The notes: generated by a model not told the origin, from the letters alone. DNA of 64,000 bases from Thuidium tamariscinum (GCA_947034885.2 OX344752.2:19863386-19927385), one strand, 5' to 3'; positions 21,365-32,705 are shown, numbered from the stretch's first letter. A program made the numbers and translations.

Positions 21365-23026
21365 CTAATCTTCATTCCTTGCTTGTTCTTGTAGAAGTGC
21401 TTGCTCCTTGCGGGCCTCGCGGTAGCAATCCACGGGTGGAGTCCAAAATAAGGGGGCGCGACTAATTCGTCCCACAGCGTACGTTACTGTGCGTCGTTGT
21501 AGTGGGTCCTCTTTGCACAATTCGCCCAATGTGGCTTGAAATGTACCAAACGCTGTATGGTCGGGAAGCATTTGCGTATTTTCGCGGTCTTTCTTCCATA
21601 TCTTCTCCGCAAGCTTCCCAACAGCATATCCGTCTGTATGTATACTAACACACGGTGCCCCATCTGCACGAGTGGGGGATACCGAAGTGCCCGCCTCTCC
21701 AGGAACATACATCAATTCAGGGGCCACCCACCAACGTTTCTGACGTGTAGCCCGCATTTGGCTTCCACATTGAAACTGGTACAAAGAATGGGTTTCTTCA
21801 TTGATACGACTAGCCATTCCCCAATCACATAGCCCAATCCACACTGTTCGCCCATCATCATTCGGAAAATGCAACATGATGTTTTCTGGCGTGATGTCGT
21901 TGTGGAGCACCGAAGATTGTTGCACCGCATTCACGATGCAAATTAACGCCCATGCAAGCTCGGTGCGGTTTCTACGATAAGCCAAGAGTCTTTTGGCTTC
22001 TTGCATCGTCTGTGGAGTTGCATGGTAGGCAAGCTCCCCGATCTCAGCATAATCTCGGTTTTTCTGGTCCAATGCGAACATGGCTCCCAATGTTCCTCCA
22101 TTCCACCATTGAGAATAACACTCCATGGTCATGTCATTTATAGCAAAAATTTTTATGACCCCTGGATGATTACATGGACAAACCAAAGCCTCGATGGACA
22201 ACTTCTCCCGCGACTTCTTCAATTGATCCACATATAGGGCTGTCTTGCCCGCCAATTCCATCATGGGGGGAATGTGCCTTGAATTTTGGAGGCTCACTTT
22301 ACGCACCCTCCCGTGCCCCCCTTCTTTGTTGTGGCCTGACAATGGAACCACCACCACTCCTCGTTCAAGAAATACCACTCCTCCCGCACCCGCTTGGCCT
22401 AGGGACAAGCTTTGGCTCTGTTGAAACCATGGGGCAGAGCGGATATTGCTGGAAGACAGCGCTCGCATTGCGTCATGCCACCAATACACCTTTTTGTGCA
22501 ACAAATGCAATGCTTGTTGCTTCGGCGCTACATCTCGTTTGAAGCCCTTTACCGATGCGGCGACTTGGGCGATGTTGAAAACACAAGTTTGCACTTGTTC
22601 GTCAAGCCAACGACGGAAGTGTTCCTTTGTGCGATCTTCAAGCCACTCATCCTCGCCCATTGTTGTCCAAAACATGTGGGTGAATTTTTTTTTAATTGTC
22701 TCCACCCCTTGCAATCCACGCGAGACGTAGGTCGTATTCAATTGAGTAATCGTATATTGCTCCAAAAAATCCAATGCCACTTCCTGCACTTTCCTGGTCG
22801 CAGCCTTCCTTGGCCAGTCGTCTGTATTCGTAGCCTTGTGCCTCCGCCTGCTCTTTTTTTTCTTGGCCCCCGAAGATTCTCCTCCAGCCGCACCACCGAC
22901 CCCTTCTCCGGCCAATACTGCCTCTGATACACAGTCAATGGATTCTGGAGACTGCTCACCAACAGGATCTCCGATGCCTGAAAACCACTCATCAACCTTG
23001 CGCTTCGACGCACCTCGCCCGTCCAT
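21365..23026 (-). CDS. Protein-kinase-like cargo protein of the giant hAT
   Basis: An uninterrupted 553-residue frame. Residues 55-64 are a strongly basic stretch (KKKKSRRRHK), likely nuclear targeting. Residues ~70-200 form a helical region I do not recognise. From ~220 the protein-kinase fold is visible: Gly-rich loop-like GHNKEGGHGR (231-240), NHPGVIKI, catalytic loop HNDITPEN (375-382, with D377 and N382), DWG for DFG (401-403), APE (435-437) and a D465xxxxG helix-F motif. The catalytic-loop lysine is Thr379, and the usual beta-3 VAxK lysine appears to be Tyr265, so it may be a pseudokinase or an atypical kinase. The start ATG directly follows a 52-bp leader intron. Codon use is GC-rich like the transposase. 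It is oriented towards the transposase and has its own TATA box and CCGTC array. Confidence 0.85.
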   Translation of the reverse strand: MDGRGASKRKVDEWFSGIGDPVGEQSPESIDCVSEAVLAGEGVGGAAGGESSGAKKKKSRRRHKATNTDDWPRKAATRKVQEVALDFLEQYTITQLNTTYVSRGLQGVETIKKKFTHMFWTTMGEDEWLEDRTKEHFRRWLDEQVQTCVFNIAQVAASVKGFKRDVAPKQQALHLLHKKVYWWHDAMRALSSSNIRSAPWFQQSQSLSLGQAGAGGVVFLERGVVVVPLSGHNKEGGHGRVRKVSLQNSRHIPPMMELAGKTALYVDQLKKSREKLSIEALVCPCNHPGVIKIFAINDMTMECYSQWWNGGTLGAMFALDQKNRDYAEIGELAYHATPQTMQEAKRLLAYRRNRTELAWALICIVNAVQQSSVLHNDITPENIMLHFPNDDGRTVWIGLCDWGMASRINEETHSLYQFQCGSQMRATRQKRWWVAPELMYVPGEAGTSVSPTRADGAPCVSIHTDGYAVGKLAEKIWKKDRENTQMLPDHTAFGTFQATLGELCKEDPLQRRTVTYAVGRISRAPLFWTPPVDCYREARKEQALLQEQARNED

Positions 23027-23027
23027 T

Positions 23028-23079
23028 CTGAAAAAAAATATGCGATGGTAAAACCAAGGAATTAGGGTTCAGTACTCAC
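23028..23079 (-). other. 52-bp leader intron of the kinase-like gene
   Basis: On the minus strand the donor GTGAGTACT and the acceptor TTTTTTTTTCAG lie one base before the ATG. A TAATTC/CTAATTC branch-like sequence lies inside. This mirrors the leader intron of the transposase gene. Confidence 0.7.
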
Positions 23080-23221
23080 AAATGTGAAAACTATCCCCCC
23101 TTCCTCAACCGAGCCTCCTCGCAAGCACCCGCGCTCCCAAGCAAGGACTGCAACCAATCCAGGGCAAGAGAGCACCGTCAGAGCAGGAGAGACTCGTGCA
23201 GAGTGGGGGACCTGGCCCACC

Positions 23222-23228
23222 TTATATA
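23222..23228 (-). promoter_or_regulatory. TATA box of the kinase-like gene
   Basis: TATATAA on the minus strand, ~195 bp upstream of the ATG, with array B beginning immediately upstream of it. Confidence 0.7.
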
Positions 23229-23234
23229 GTCGTT

Positions 23235-23672
23235 GGCGAGCCGTCGCATGGACGGCCGATCCGTCCAAGGAACTCGAAAGCCGTCGAGGGGTGTCGGGAA
23301 CTCCAAGACCGTCGAGGAGACGCGCTGAAGCCGTCGAGGGGAATGTCGAGGACGATGAGGCCGTCGACGGGACGCACCCATCCGTCCCGGGAATTTCAAA
23401 GTCGTCGTGGAGACCGTCGAGGAACTGCGAGACCGTCGAGGGGACGCGCTCGCCGTCCTCAGAATTCGGAAGCCGTCGAGGGGAATGTCGAGGACGATGA
23501 GGCCGTCGATGGGACGCACCCATCCGTCCCGGGAATTTCGAAGCCGTCCAGGAAACCGTCGAGGAACTGCGAGACCGTCGACAGGACGCACAAGCTGTCC
23601 TGGGAATTCGGGGGTCCGTCGTGGAACAAGGCCGTCCACACGACCCCACAGGGCGTCCCGGGAATTCTGAAC
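23235..23672. repeat. CCGTC array B: kinase gene promoter
   Basis: Dense GCCGTCGAGG, CCGTCC and GACCGTCGA motifs. A 142-bp unit is duplicated in tandem (units from 23331 and 23473, each containing GGAATGTCGAGGACGATGAG and ACCCATCCGTCCCGGGAATT). Open frames on both strands here are a by-product of composition. Confidence 0.85.
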
Positions 23673-23861
23673 CATTAAAGGAATCGTCGGGGAAGCACAG
23701 GGCGGTGAAGATGCCAGCGAAGACTTAATGGCAAGCCTCGTGCAACTGAAATTCCTCTACAAGGTAATAAGATAACAGGCCAGAAACCGCCCATCTAAGG
23801 GCTGACACTGAATTTTGAGAAGGTCAAAAACACAGCCTAAAGCCCTTGCCCAACCGAAGGT

Positions 23862-23896
23862 TTTAGGATTTAGGGTTTAGGGTTTAGGGTTTAGGG
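23862..23896 (+). repeat. Interstitial telomere-type repeat, five TTTAGGG units
   Basis: One TTTAGGA followed by four perfect TTTAGGG heptamers, the plant-type telomere sequence. It lies inside the giant hAT, ~190 bp upstream of array B relative to the kinase gene, so it is not a chromosome end. Confidence 0.9.
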
Positions 23897-25120
23897 TTTA
23901 AGTTCCTTTTTACTTTTGCGTAAATGAGGGTAAAATGTCTAGTTTAGTAATTTAATAACTTAAGAAGTGCATTATAATTTGTATTCGGTAATTGATCTTT
24001 ATTTTCCTAGCGTCAATCTAATTTTGCAAATTTTGAAGTAAATAAAAGAAATAACATGAAATGATTAAACTTATTGGTTCTAGTCTAAACACATACCTCT
24101 TCGGTTGATGCGTATCCGTTCTCAGTTGTGTCGTCAAAAAGCTCTACTTCCTCCCTTTCCATCTAATTTCATTCTCCCCCGTAAATTTAGGAAATAGGAG
24201 CTAATTTTAATAATTTAATCCGGCTTAATTAGCATTTGCTATTTGATGGTCACACTATAACTCCTTGAGGAACTTAAATCATTTCCGTACAATGACTTTG
24301 CCTAAATCTAATTCAAGCGTACATACATCTATTTTACAAAATGGGGTCATATAAAATGCCTAATTGAATTCTTCAACCCAATTATATTGTTGTAACTTAC
24401 TAGGAATCTAGGATGTTTTTTGGTATGAAAGATGTGCATATGGATGTTTCCTACATATCTCCTCTTTGCAAATTAATGCTAATTCATCACCAATGTTTTA
24501 TAATCAATTATCATGCTAAACCATGAGTTTTGAATGAAACAATTCACCAAATACTGAATTTGACTTATGTGAAATCCACATTTGGTATGCTTGATTATAT
24601 TATGCAAAATTCGTTTCAATGGCAGAATTGGATGATCCTAAACTTGTTGGTGGGTAGTGTGTAATGTACACGGCTAAAATTTTACATTGCCTTCCAGTGC
24701 TTCATCTCATATCGAGAATGGCTGAAGTGATGGACCCTAAATTTTAGAAGTTGCCCTACGGATATGTAGGGATTTAAACTTCTCAATTTTAAATTCGGGA
24801 GCCATCCGACTAGGCATGTATTTTTTAGGAAATTAGATTAGTACTACATGTACATATTAGTATATTACTATATTGCATAATATTCTGGTCATGTAGTCAT
24901 GTACTCTACTTATGAGTTATGAAACTATGAGTTATGAAAGTATAAGTGAATGGCGAGCACTAATTAGGAATTTAGGACGGGGGCACTGGCAAGCAAGACT
25001 CCGTTAGTGGGCACCAACCAATTTTCAGAATTCAGACTCTTCTGCGGAACCCTAAACCGCTCTAATCCTCTCTTTGCCGAAGTGTATGATAAACCCTAGA
25101 AGAAAGAGTTAGAATTCCGC
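23897..25120. other. Non-coding interior of the giant hAT, left part
   Basis: AT-rich with no open frame of note. CCCTAA boxes occur at ~25050-25097 (GGAACCCTAAACCGC, AAACCCTAGAAG), as in many plant promoters, but no gene follows on either strand. Confidence 0.4.
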
Positions 25121-25123
25121 AAG

Positions 25124-25540
25124 TGTGTTAATGGTTTGAACCAAAAAAACACGTCAAAGGGTTAAAAAAGTTACCCCAAAAAAATATAGAAAGGGTTTGG
25201 AAAGAAATTGTCAAGCCCTATTCGAATAAAAAAAATGTGGAAATGGGTTGGAAAAAAATGTGTTAATGGTTCAATTAAAAAAAATAGGGAAAAGGTTTGA
25301 ATCCCCAAAATGGAAGTGGTGTGAATAAAGCAAAACGTTAATGGTTTCGGGTGTTGGGCAAAAATATATAGAAGGGATTTGGACCAAAAAATGGGTTAAT
25401 GGATCGACTAAAAAAATATGGAAATGATTCGGTTTGGAAAAAAATGTGGAAATGGTTTGAATAAAAAAAATGGGAATGGTTTGAATAAAAAAAATGGGAA
25501 AGGTTTGAATAAAAAAAATGGGAATGGTTTGAATAACAGA
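25124..25540. repeat. Satellite block 1 (GGTTTGAATAAAAAAAATGG type)
   Basis: Degenerate tandem units of ~20-50 bp built from GGTTTGAA, AAAAAAATGTGG and TTAATGG. They are the reverse complement of the motif in block 2 at 30.94-32.18 kb. Confidence 0.8.
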
Positions 25541-25555
25541 CTCGGGGGTTCACCC

Positions 25556-27130
25556 CCTTTATCTTTTGGTAACCACGTGCGATAATGGGGTATTTAATGG
25601 GGGGGTATTTATGTCCTTCTCATGTTTTTTTCCCTCCCTATTAGTAGAAATAAAGCTACCGGAGTGTATTTTAGAGTACCCTATTTTCTTTTGTAAATTC
25701 TTTGAAGGACTATTTTTGAACACCCTATTTTTTTTCTACATTTCATAATTACAAAATATTGAGAAGATCAAAAACATTGTATACAAGGAAACATGTGAGC
25801 TTCAAGGATTTTGATGAACTAAGAACATGGTGAAACGCACAGCATATGCTATCTATATGCCACTAAAGAGTTTGAAAATCAAAAATCAAAGCTACAACTA
25901 TTTATATTTCACCATTTATAAGAAAACAAAGCACACAATAGAGAAATTAAACTATAGTATACAATCCTAATTAATGCAATATTTAAAACCAATTTAAAGG
26001 CACAAGAGCATATTCACATTCATTTATATAATAAGAAAACTTAGGGAATTTAATAAGCCGATTGTGTTTAAAAACACAAGTATCAGTAAGTCTGCAAATC
26101 CATTCTAACATCTAAAATGAAGAAGTTCAAGGACCTCTTGCTCTCAAATCAACTATTATGGTAGGAAGCTCACACGGAGGTTCATAAACTATGCAGGCTT
26201 TTTTATCTGCCTAATAGGACTATAGGAGGGTCTGAACTCTGAATTGGAAAGCTCATTGTGAGGAAACTAATTGTGGATTATATTGAAGCATGCTAAGATT
26301 TGATTTTTACTATATGAATGGATGGTTTTAGAGTTACAATGGATTCAATCGTAACTAAGTGTACTTATAGGTGTCTACTAATTTTATTCAAAATAAAAAA
26401 TGGTTGTTAAACTACCTTCTTTCAAATGTGAAATTGTTTTGAAATAATGATTAATTGAAGAATTCATTTCAGTTTTTGAAAGGGACACATTTAGAAACCA
26501 TTTCAAACCATTTTTTACATGTTGCATTACTAGTTTATTCACCAAACCAGATTCTTTTAGAAACTGTGCATGTATAGATTTTCAAGGCTTACTGATCACA
26601 AATAGGGTCCTATGACAAATTGTGTTTGAAAACTAATAATTAATTCAATTTTTCTTCCAAAAAATATGAAACAACTTGTATTAGATTCCTCATCTATTTC
26701 TCCTTGACTGAAAAATAAACTAAAAATATTTTCATCTAAAGACATACACGAAAAAGGCAAATCAACTCTTAATTTAAATAAGTGCAATCTTTGCCTCCTA
26801 CCATGCATACATGGCTAACACACTTGTCACAATCATGAATCCCAAAAAAATTTAAAAAGAAATACAAGATCTGAATGAGTCACACACTTGTCACAACCAT
26901 GAATGAATCCCAAATTTTTTTAAAAAGAAATGCAAGCTATGAATGTTAACTCACTGAGCTCCAATAAAAATTATAGTATACAGGTACTGCATTGGCAATC
27001 TTCACCAGTTCACCCACATTAAAATTCTGCTGTCTTACAGCTTATTGCATCTCAACTGCCTAAATGAATACCAATTGCGTAATTGGATCCTGGCTGTCTA
27101 ATTGGATTCCACTTGCCTAATTGAAATTCA
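25556..27130. other. Non-coding interior of the giant hAT, middle part
   Basis: AT-rich. Short direct repeats at ~26815-26940 (CACACTTGTCACAA...CATGAATCCCAAA, two copies). No gene or promoter is supported until array C. Confidence 0.4.
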
Positions 27131-27150
27131 GTATATATTGGGCCCACCTA

Positions 27151-27930
27151 TTGGGCCCGTCCAGGACCTAGGCAGGCCGTCACGGGGACGGAGAGCGTCC
27201 AGAAAACCGTCCAGGAAGACGGGCCCGTCCAGGACCTAGGCAGGCCGTCACGGGGACGGAGGGCGTCCCTAAAACCGTCCAGGAAGACGGGCCCGTCGAG
27301 GACGGCTAGGGAGGACTGACCCCTCTATTGCCCCTTTTTTACCCTTGCAGAAAACCCTGGAATTTCTTTTATTTTTCACACAAATTCTTTTTTGCAAATT
27401 CTGAATTCTTATTTGGAATCAGAGACCTCGATTTAGCTAGGGGACGTGTTGAAATCTAAAATTTAATCGGCACAAATTAGGGGGGGATTTTTTACATTTA
27501 CCCTCCGGAGGGGCAATAGAGGGGTCAGTCCTCCGTGGCCGTCGAGGACCTAGGCAGGTCGTCACGGGGACGGAGGGCGTCCAGAAAACCGTCCAGCAAC
27601 ACGGACCCGTCCAGGACCTAGGCAGGCCGTCCGCAACGAATTTGGTTGCGGGCCAGAGCGTCGACCTGTCCGGGTAGGCTGTCCACAGCGGAACAGTGGC
27701 CGTCCAAGACCACGGGCAGGCCGTCACGAAGAGCCATTTTGGGCCATCGAATTTGCAATTCGGCGGAGTAATTATGGATTTTCGAACTCATGAGTGTTTT
27801 CGAACTCGTTGACGGCGCCGGACCTGTGGACGGCCTCTGTGACGTCATCCCGAAGCTATCGACGACCTCCCGAACCTCCGTCGACGCTCCCTGGACGCCC
27901 CAGCCGTCGATGGCTGTCCGCATCAACGGC
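27151..27930. repeat. CCGTC array C: RING gene promoter
   Basis: A 68-bp unit (GGGCCCGTCCAGGACCTAGG start at 27153, 27221 and a truncated one at 27289) is tandemly repeated, and part recurs from 27538. A 26-bp perfect inverted repeat (27310-27335 and 27509-27534, containing CCCCTCTATTGCCCC) frames a ~170-bp AT-rich spacer. Motif-rich DNA continues to ~27930, ~70 bp before the TATA box. Confidence 0.85.
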
Positions 27931-27998
27931 TCCAGGTGGTGCATGGCGATGTGATTAGACACAAATTAACACTCCTAACGAGGCTTGGTAATGGGGAG

Positions 27999-28005
27999 TA
28001 TAAAT
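27999..28005 (+). promoter_or_regulatory. TATA box of the RING gene
   Basis: TATAAAT, ~200 bp upstream of the start codon and just downstream of array C, as for the other two cargo promoters. Confidence 0.6.
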
Positions 28006-28205
28006 CCCAAATTCAGCCACAATTAACCTTGCTTTCTCTCTTGAGTTGCTCTGTCCTAGCTTGAAAAAAGCTTTGCATTGCAATTCGGGAGGAAGTCAAG
28101 CATTTGGCTATTGCTTTGCCACATTCCAGTTGCCCTCACGCAACAGGAGGCAGAGCATAGTCATTTGTACATACATACCGTATTGTGGCATTGTGTGCAA
28201 GTACT

Positions 28206-30569
28206 ATGGCCTTAAACCCTGGAGAGATGGTACTACATGTAGAGAACCCCCCCATGGCAGAGAACCAGGAGGTGGTAATTGCTGGAAATCACCCCCCAGT
28301 GGTAGAAAACCAGGAGATGGTAACCCATGAAGGTGAACCCCCACACAGGAGGCGTCGTGGGAACAGGAGCACTGTAGACTGGGCGACTTTCAACACTGGA
28401 GAAGTTTTGGCCGGGCACGGGTGGGAACAGGCGCTTGAGCCATGGACCCGCACCACATGTCAGAGATATGTGGACTGGGCCCACATCAACCGCCATTTTC
28501 CACGGGAGAGAAATGAGACGCAAGTGCGATCTGGCGTTGCATTGATCAAGTATTGCGTACACCCAACGTTCAAGAAGCGGTTGACCGAGGTGGCATTGGC
28601 ACTTTGGGGGACCCTCTCGAAGAAGGATGGGACCCTCGCATTGTGTCAAATGGCGTATGCGGTGGTTTTTTTGGGCAAGGACGTGGATTGGAACACGTAT
28701 CCGGCAAAACAACGGGGCGGCCGTTTCCCTGCTAAAAGCCGTAGAATTCCACCAAATCCTGAAGTGCAATTGGAGGGCGAAGGAGTGGCTGGGGCACAAG
28801 GGGACGAAGCGGCGGCCGTGGACCCCATGGAGGTCGACAATGCACCTCAAGGCGCCAACGAACAAAATCCGGTGGCTCCCGAATTGGAGGCGCCCATTGC
28901 CGGTCCAAGCGAGCCCATGCCACTCGCCATTCACCCAATTCCCCCGTCCATGACAATTAATGAAGTATTTGGAGCAAATGGGGAATTAGAGGCATTACGT
29001 GCATTGGTGATTAAGCTGCGTGAGGATGGTGCAGAAGCTGAGCGAAGGCACGAGATGGAGGTACAAGCCCACAACGCACGAGTGAAGGCTTTGGAGGAAA
29101 CGAATGCTAAGTTACTAGCAAGTAACATTGACTTGCTTGAACGTGAACGTCGCCAAAGCACGAATGGCACTCCACCATTGGATGAGGTCGTGGAGCGGGC
29201 CACATATGGTCTAATTGAGCCAGCTGATCCGTTGACGGTGCGCCGGGTGCGGCCTCGTGGTATATTCCCAACACCACATTTTCGTGGTGAGAGTTCAAAT
29301 GCGGCAACCCAATCAACAGATGCATTGGGCCAAGAGTTCATAAGCGTTGAGCGCGTGGCATACGATGCCCTTGTGGCACGAGCGGAGCGTGCAGAGGGCG
29401 AGTGCAATGAGGCCAAGGCCAACATGGAGACTGTATCAGCAGCTTTGGAGGGACTACAGGACGAGTTGGCATTTGTAAATGCCATGAAGGATAGATTGTT
29501 GCAACAAACGTCAACTACGAGGGAGCAAAAGTTGCTTGCCATGAGCAACATGAGATTGGCATGCACTTTGGCTATGAACGAGGTCGCACAACTGCAGCTT
29601 GAAGTCAGGAGAATAGCTGCACAATTTAGAGATGGTAGCCAACGTTATTTTGGCTTGAGATCGTGGGCCCGACTGGAGGATATGTTTCCAGTTACATTGC
29701 CCCAAAATCGCGATAATGAAAGCATTGATTGGGACGGGCATCCGCATCTAGACTTCCAATTCAACACCGCGAGATATCGATACGGGCCCGTGGATAGAGA
29801 AGGCAATGCCCCCTTACTGTGGCCCATAGTTCCCGAGTTTGTGAAGGATGGAACAACGTGCACGATTTGCATGGAACCGTTTGGACCCGAGGGTGGATTT
29901 TGCCTTGGAACGTGTGGACATATGTACCACCCCGGATGTCTCATTCCGCACATGGTCACAAGAAAGCGGTGCGCACAATGCAAGGCTCCTTTGCACCGGC
30001 GGTTGTACGTCCAATTTGGGTTGGAGGATTACATGCCCCCACACTTCGAGTTGAACGAAGAGAACTTGCCTGGCGATGAGAATAGAGGGAGTTGGGGTAA
30101 TGACATGATATGGATGTGGAAGTGGGGCCATGACAGTAGACACCTCGCCGTGTGCAGCGTGCAAGACATTCCATGGAACGATGATGCGGAGATTACGGAG
30201 GTGTGCAAGAAGCTGATTAGTGCGGGCGATCCAGGGCGGCGAGTATTTTTTGGCCAACTTGCTGGTGGCCATTGGGACTTGGACCGATAGGAGTTCGTGC
30301 GCCGACCACATCCAGAGAATGTGGTTTTTGACTCCAGTGGAAATCCTATCGGAATACTCCAAGACATGGATCATGAGGTACAAATGAGGTTCATCGAAGA
30401 CAATACGTTCAATGAGGTGCAAATGTTGTCAACCATTTCTTCCTACTTGCACGATCGATATGATCGGACCGTAGTGGCTACGTTGAACAGTTTGCAATCT
30501 AGAGAAGGATTGCAAGATTTTTTGAGAAATAGTATAGGTAGAGGCATTGTAGAACCAGAACAAGGTTGA
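28206..30569 (+). CDS. Coiled-coil RING-finger cargo protein, interrupted by one in-frame TAG
   Basis: From ATG 28206 the frame runs 694 codons to TAG 30288-30290, then continues in the same frame for 92 more codons to TGA near 30567. The N-terminal ~60-200 region is a compact, Trp-rich domain I do not recognise (WATFNTGEVLAGHGWEQAL). Two long coiled coils follow (about 255-320 and 380-475). A RING finger starts at residue 552: C-x2-C, then CLGTCGHMYHPGC and RKRCAQC, giving the eight metal ligands of a C3H2C3 finger, typical of E3 ubiquitin ligases. Residues after the RING are Trp/Asp-rich. The TAG is probably a nonsense change because the protein-like frame continues after it; a shorter product or readthrough is possible. 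It is expressed from its own TATA box and array C. Confidence 0.85.
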
Positions 30570-30940
30570 ATACCTTCTGGTGATGAGTTAGGCCATTAGA
30601 CGGATGTATAGTATATTAGTATTGTAAATAGTATTTGGCTATGACGACCATTTACGAGCGTTTGTTGCTCATGTTGCAAAAGTACATTTTTTGGGCAATG
30701 AAGCATTTTCATTTTTCTCGTACAACTGTATTGTCTGTTAAACACTTAAACTGAAAACTTAACCATGAACAAATGAAAAGAATACTCAATACGTTTGCTT
30801 GAAATGTATGTGCAACAAGTTCATTTAAATCCAATGCCATACTTTCACTTAAAGTAGATTTTGTAAGTTCACTTTTAGAAATTGCCAAAATTCTATTTTT
30901 TACATATGCCACAAGTATATATGCTTTTGTTTTTGATTCC
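30570..30940. other. 3' flank of the RING gene
   Basis: AT-rich; AGTATTGTAAATAG near 30617 is a plausible poly(A) region. No gene seen. Confidence 0.4.
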
Positions 30941-32180
30941 CACCATTTTGACTTTTTTTAATCAAACCATTAACCCAAGTTTTTCCCACCGCATTTTTCC
31001 ACATTTTTTTTTTCCACATGTCAAACCATAACCATTTTTTTACCCTAACCCATTTCCATTTGTTAGATTCAAATCCTTTCCATATTTTAGATTGAATCCA
31101 TTTCCATATTTTTATTAGTCGAACCATGAACACATTTTTTTAAATCATTTCTATATTTTTTTGTCGTCCACATTTCAAACCATCAACGTTCTTTTTTATT
31201 CAAAGCATTCCCATTTTATTGATTCAAACTATTTCCAATTTGAGCCTTAACCATTAAGGCATTAACATTTTTTTTCCAAACCATTTCTAAATGTTTTTTA
31301 TTCAACATTTCAAACCATGAAAGTTTTTTTTTTCAAACCATTTCCATATTATTTTTAATCAAACCCTGAACACATTTTCTTTCCAACTTATTTCCATATT
31401 TTTTTTAGTCAAACCATTAACACATTTTTTTTCACGACCCTTTCTATAAGTTTTTTTCCAACCTTTCAAACCATTGCCTTTTTTTTTATTCAACCCATTT
31501 CCATTTCTTTTTTTATTCGAAGCATTTTCATATATTTTTTAGTCGAAACATGAACACATTTTTTTTCCAAACCATTTCTATATTTTTTTGTATTCAACAT
31601 TTCAAATTATTAACTTTTTTTTAATTCAAAGCATTTCCTTTTTCTTTTTCTTTGATTCAAACCATTTCCATATTTTTTTAGTCGAACCATTAACCCATCT
31701 TTTTTCCAAACCATTTCTATATTTTTCTTTCTAACACCCTATACCATTACCGTTTTTCTTTACTCAAAACTTGGCCATTTTTTTACCCTAAACCATTTCC
31801 ATATTTATTCTAGTCAAACAATTAACACATTTTTTTTCCAAACCATTTCTAAATTTGTTTTTCCAACATTTCAACCCATTTCCATATTTCTTTTAGTCAA
31901 ACCCTAATCACATTTTTTTCCCAACCCATTTCCAAATTTTTTTGGTCGAGCCATTAACACATTTTTTTCCAAACCCTTTCTATATTTTTTTTTCATTCAA
32001 CATTTCAAACCATTAACGTTTTTTTTTATTCAAACCATTTCCATAATTTTTTTATTCGAACAATTAACACATTTTTTTTCAAAACCAGTTTTACATTTTT
32101 TCTTATTCACAATTCCAAACCATTAACGTTATTTTCATTCAAACCATTTCCTTTTTTTTGATTCAAACCACCAAAACCTT
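30941..32180. repeat. Satellite block 2 (AAACCATTTCCATATTTTTT type)
   Basis: About 1.2 kb of degenerate ~50-bp units combining AAACCATTTCCATATTTTTT, TAGTCGAACCATTAACACA and TTTTTTCC. It is T-rich and inverted relative to block 1, so a transcript spanning both could fold back. Confidence 0.85.
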
Positions 32181-32344
32181 TTTTTAAAATACAGAATATA
32201 TATTATATTTAGACTATGGAAGGCCTAAAATACAAACCATGGGAAATTATTTTTTGAGAGATGGTTAAACCTCATAGACTAATGAGAAAATTTTGATTGC
32301 GAATATGAACTCAGACTTTTAAGTCTTACAAATAAAGAGTTCCA

Positions 32345-32705
32345 GTCCACGGAGCCCAGGCCGTCCATCCTGACCGTCGACGGCACGGCCAGGCCGTCCA
32401 TCGAACCCAGGCCGTCCAACCTTCCTCTTAATCCAAGCCGTCCTTCCCAAGCGTAGACCGTACCCAGACCGTCGATCTGGAGGCGTTCGTCCAGGCCGTC
32501 CACTGGACGTCCTGTCCATCGGGGCCGTCCATACCCCGCGAGCGGGGCCGTCCCCTAAAACCGTCCACCGGATCCGGACCGTCCGCAGAACCCAGAGTGT
32601 CCATCCAAGCCGTCCAGTCAGCCAGGACCGTCCATCAGAACTGTCCACCGAGCACGTCCTTCCAGGCCGTCCACGGAGGTCGTCCGTGAGGGCGTCCACG
32701 ACCGC
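32345..32705. repeat. CCGTC array D: right subterminal region
   Basis: CCGTCCA, GGCCGTCC and CCGTCGA recur about every 15-25 bp up to within ~115 bp of the right terminus. No gene start lies next to it, unlike arrays A-C, so a role at the element end is more likely here. Confidence 0.85.

Noticed and set aside
23062..23678. Long overlapping frames on both strands in array B
   Set aside because: All frames mirror the 142-bp repeat unit and its composition, so they are by-products, not genes.
23862..23896. Chromosome end
   Set aside because: Only five TTTAGGG units, embedded within the hAT element with unique DNA on both sides.
28185..30290. RING gene starting at GTG 28185
   Set aside because: The in-frame ATG at 28206 is the natural start, and the upstream codons are unremarkable.
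15953..32705. CRISPR-like repeat arrays
   Set aside because: Units are irregular, with no constant repeat/spacer alternation, in a plant nuclear context.
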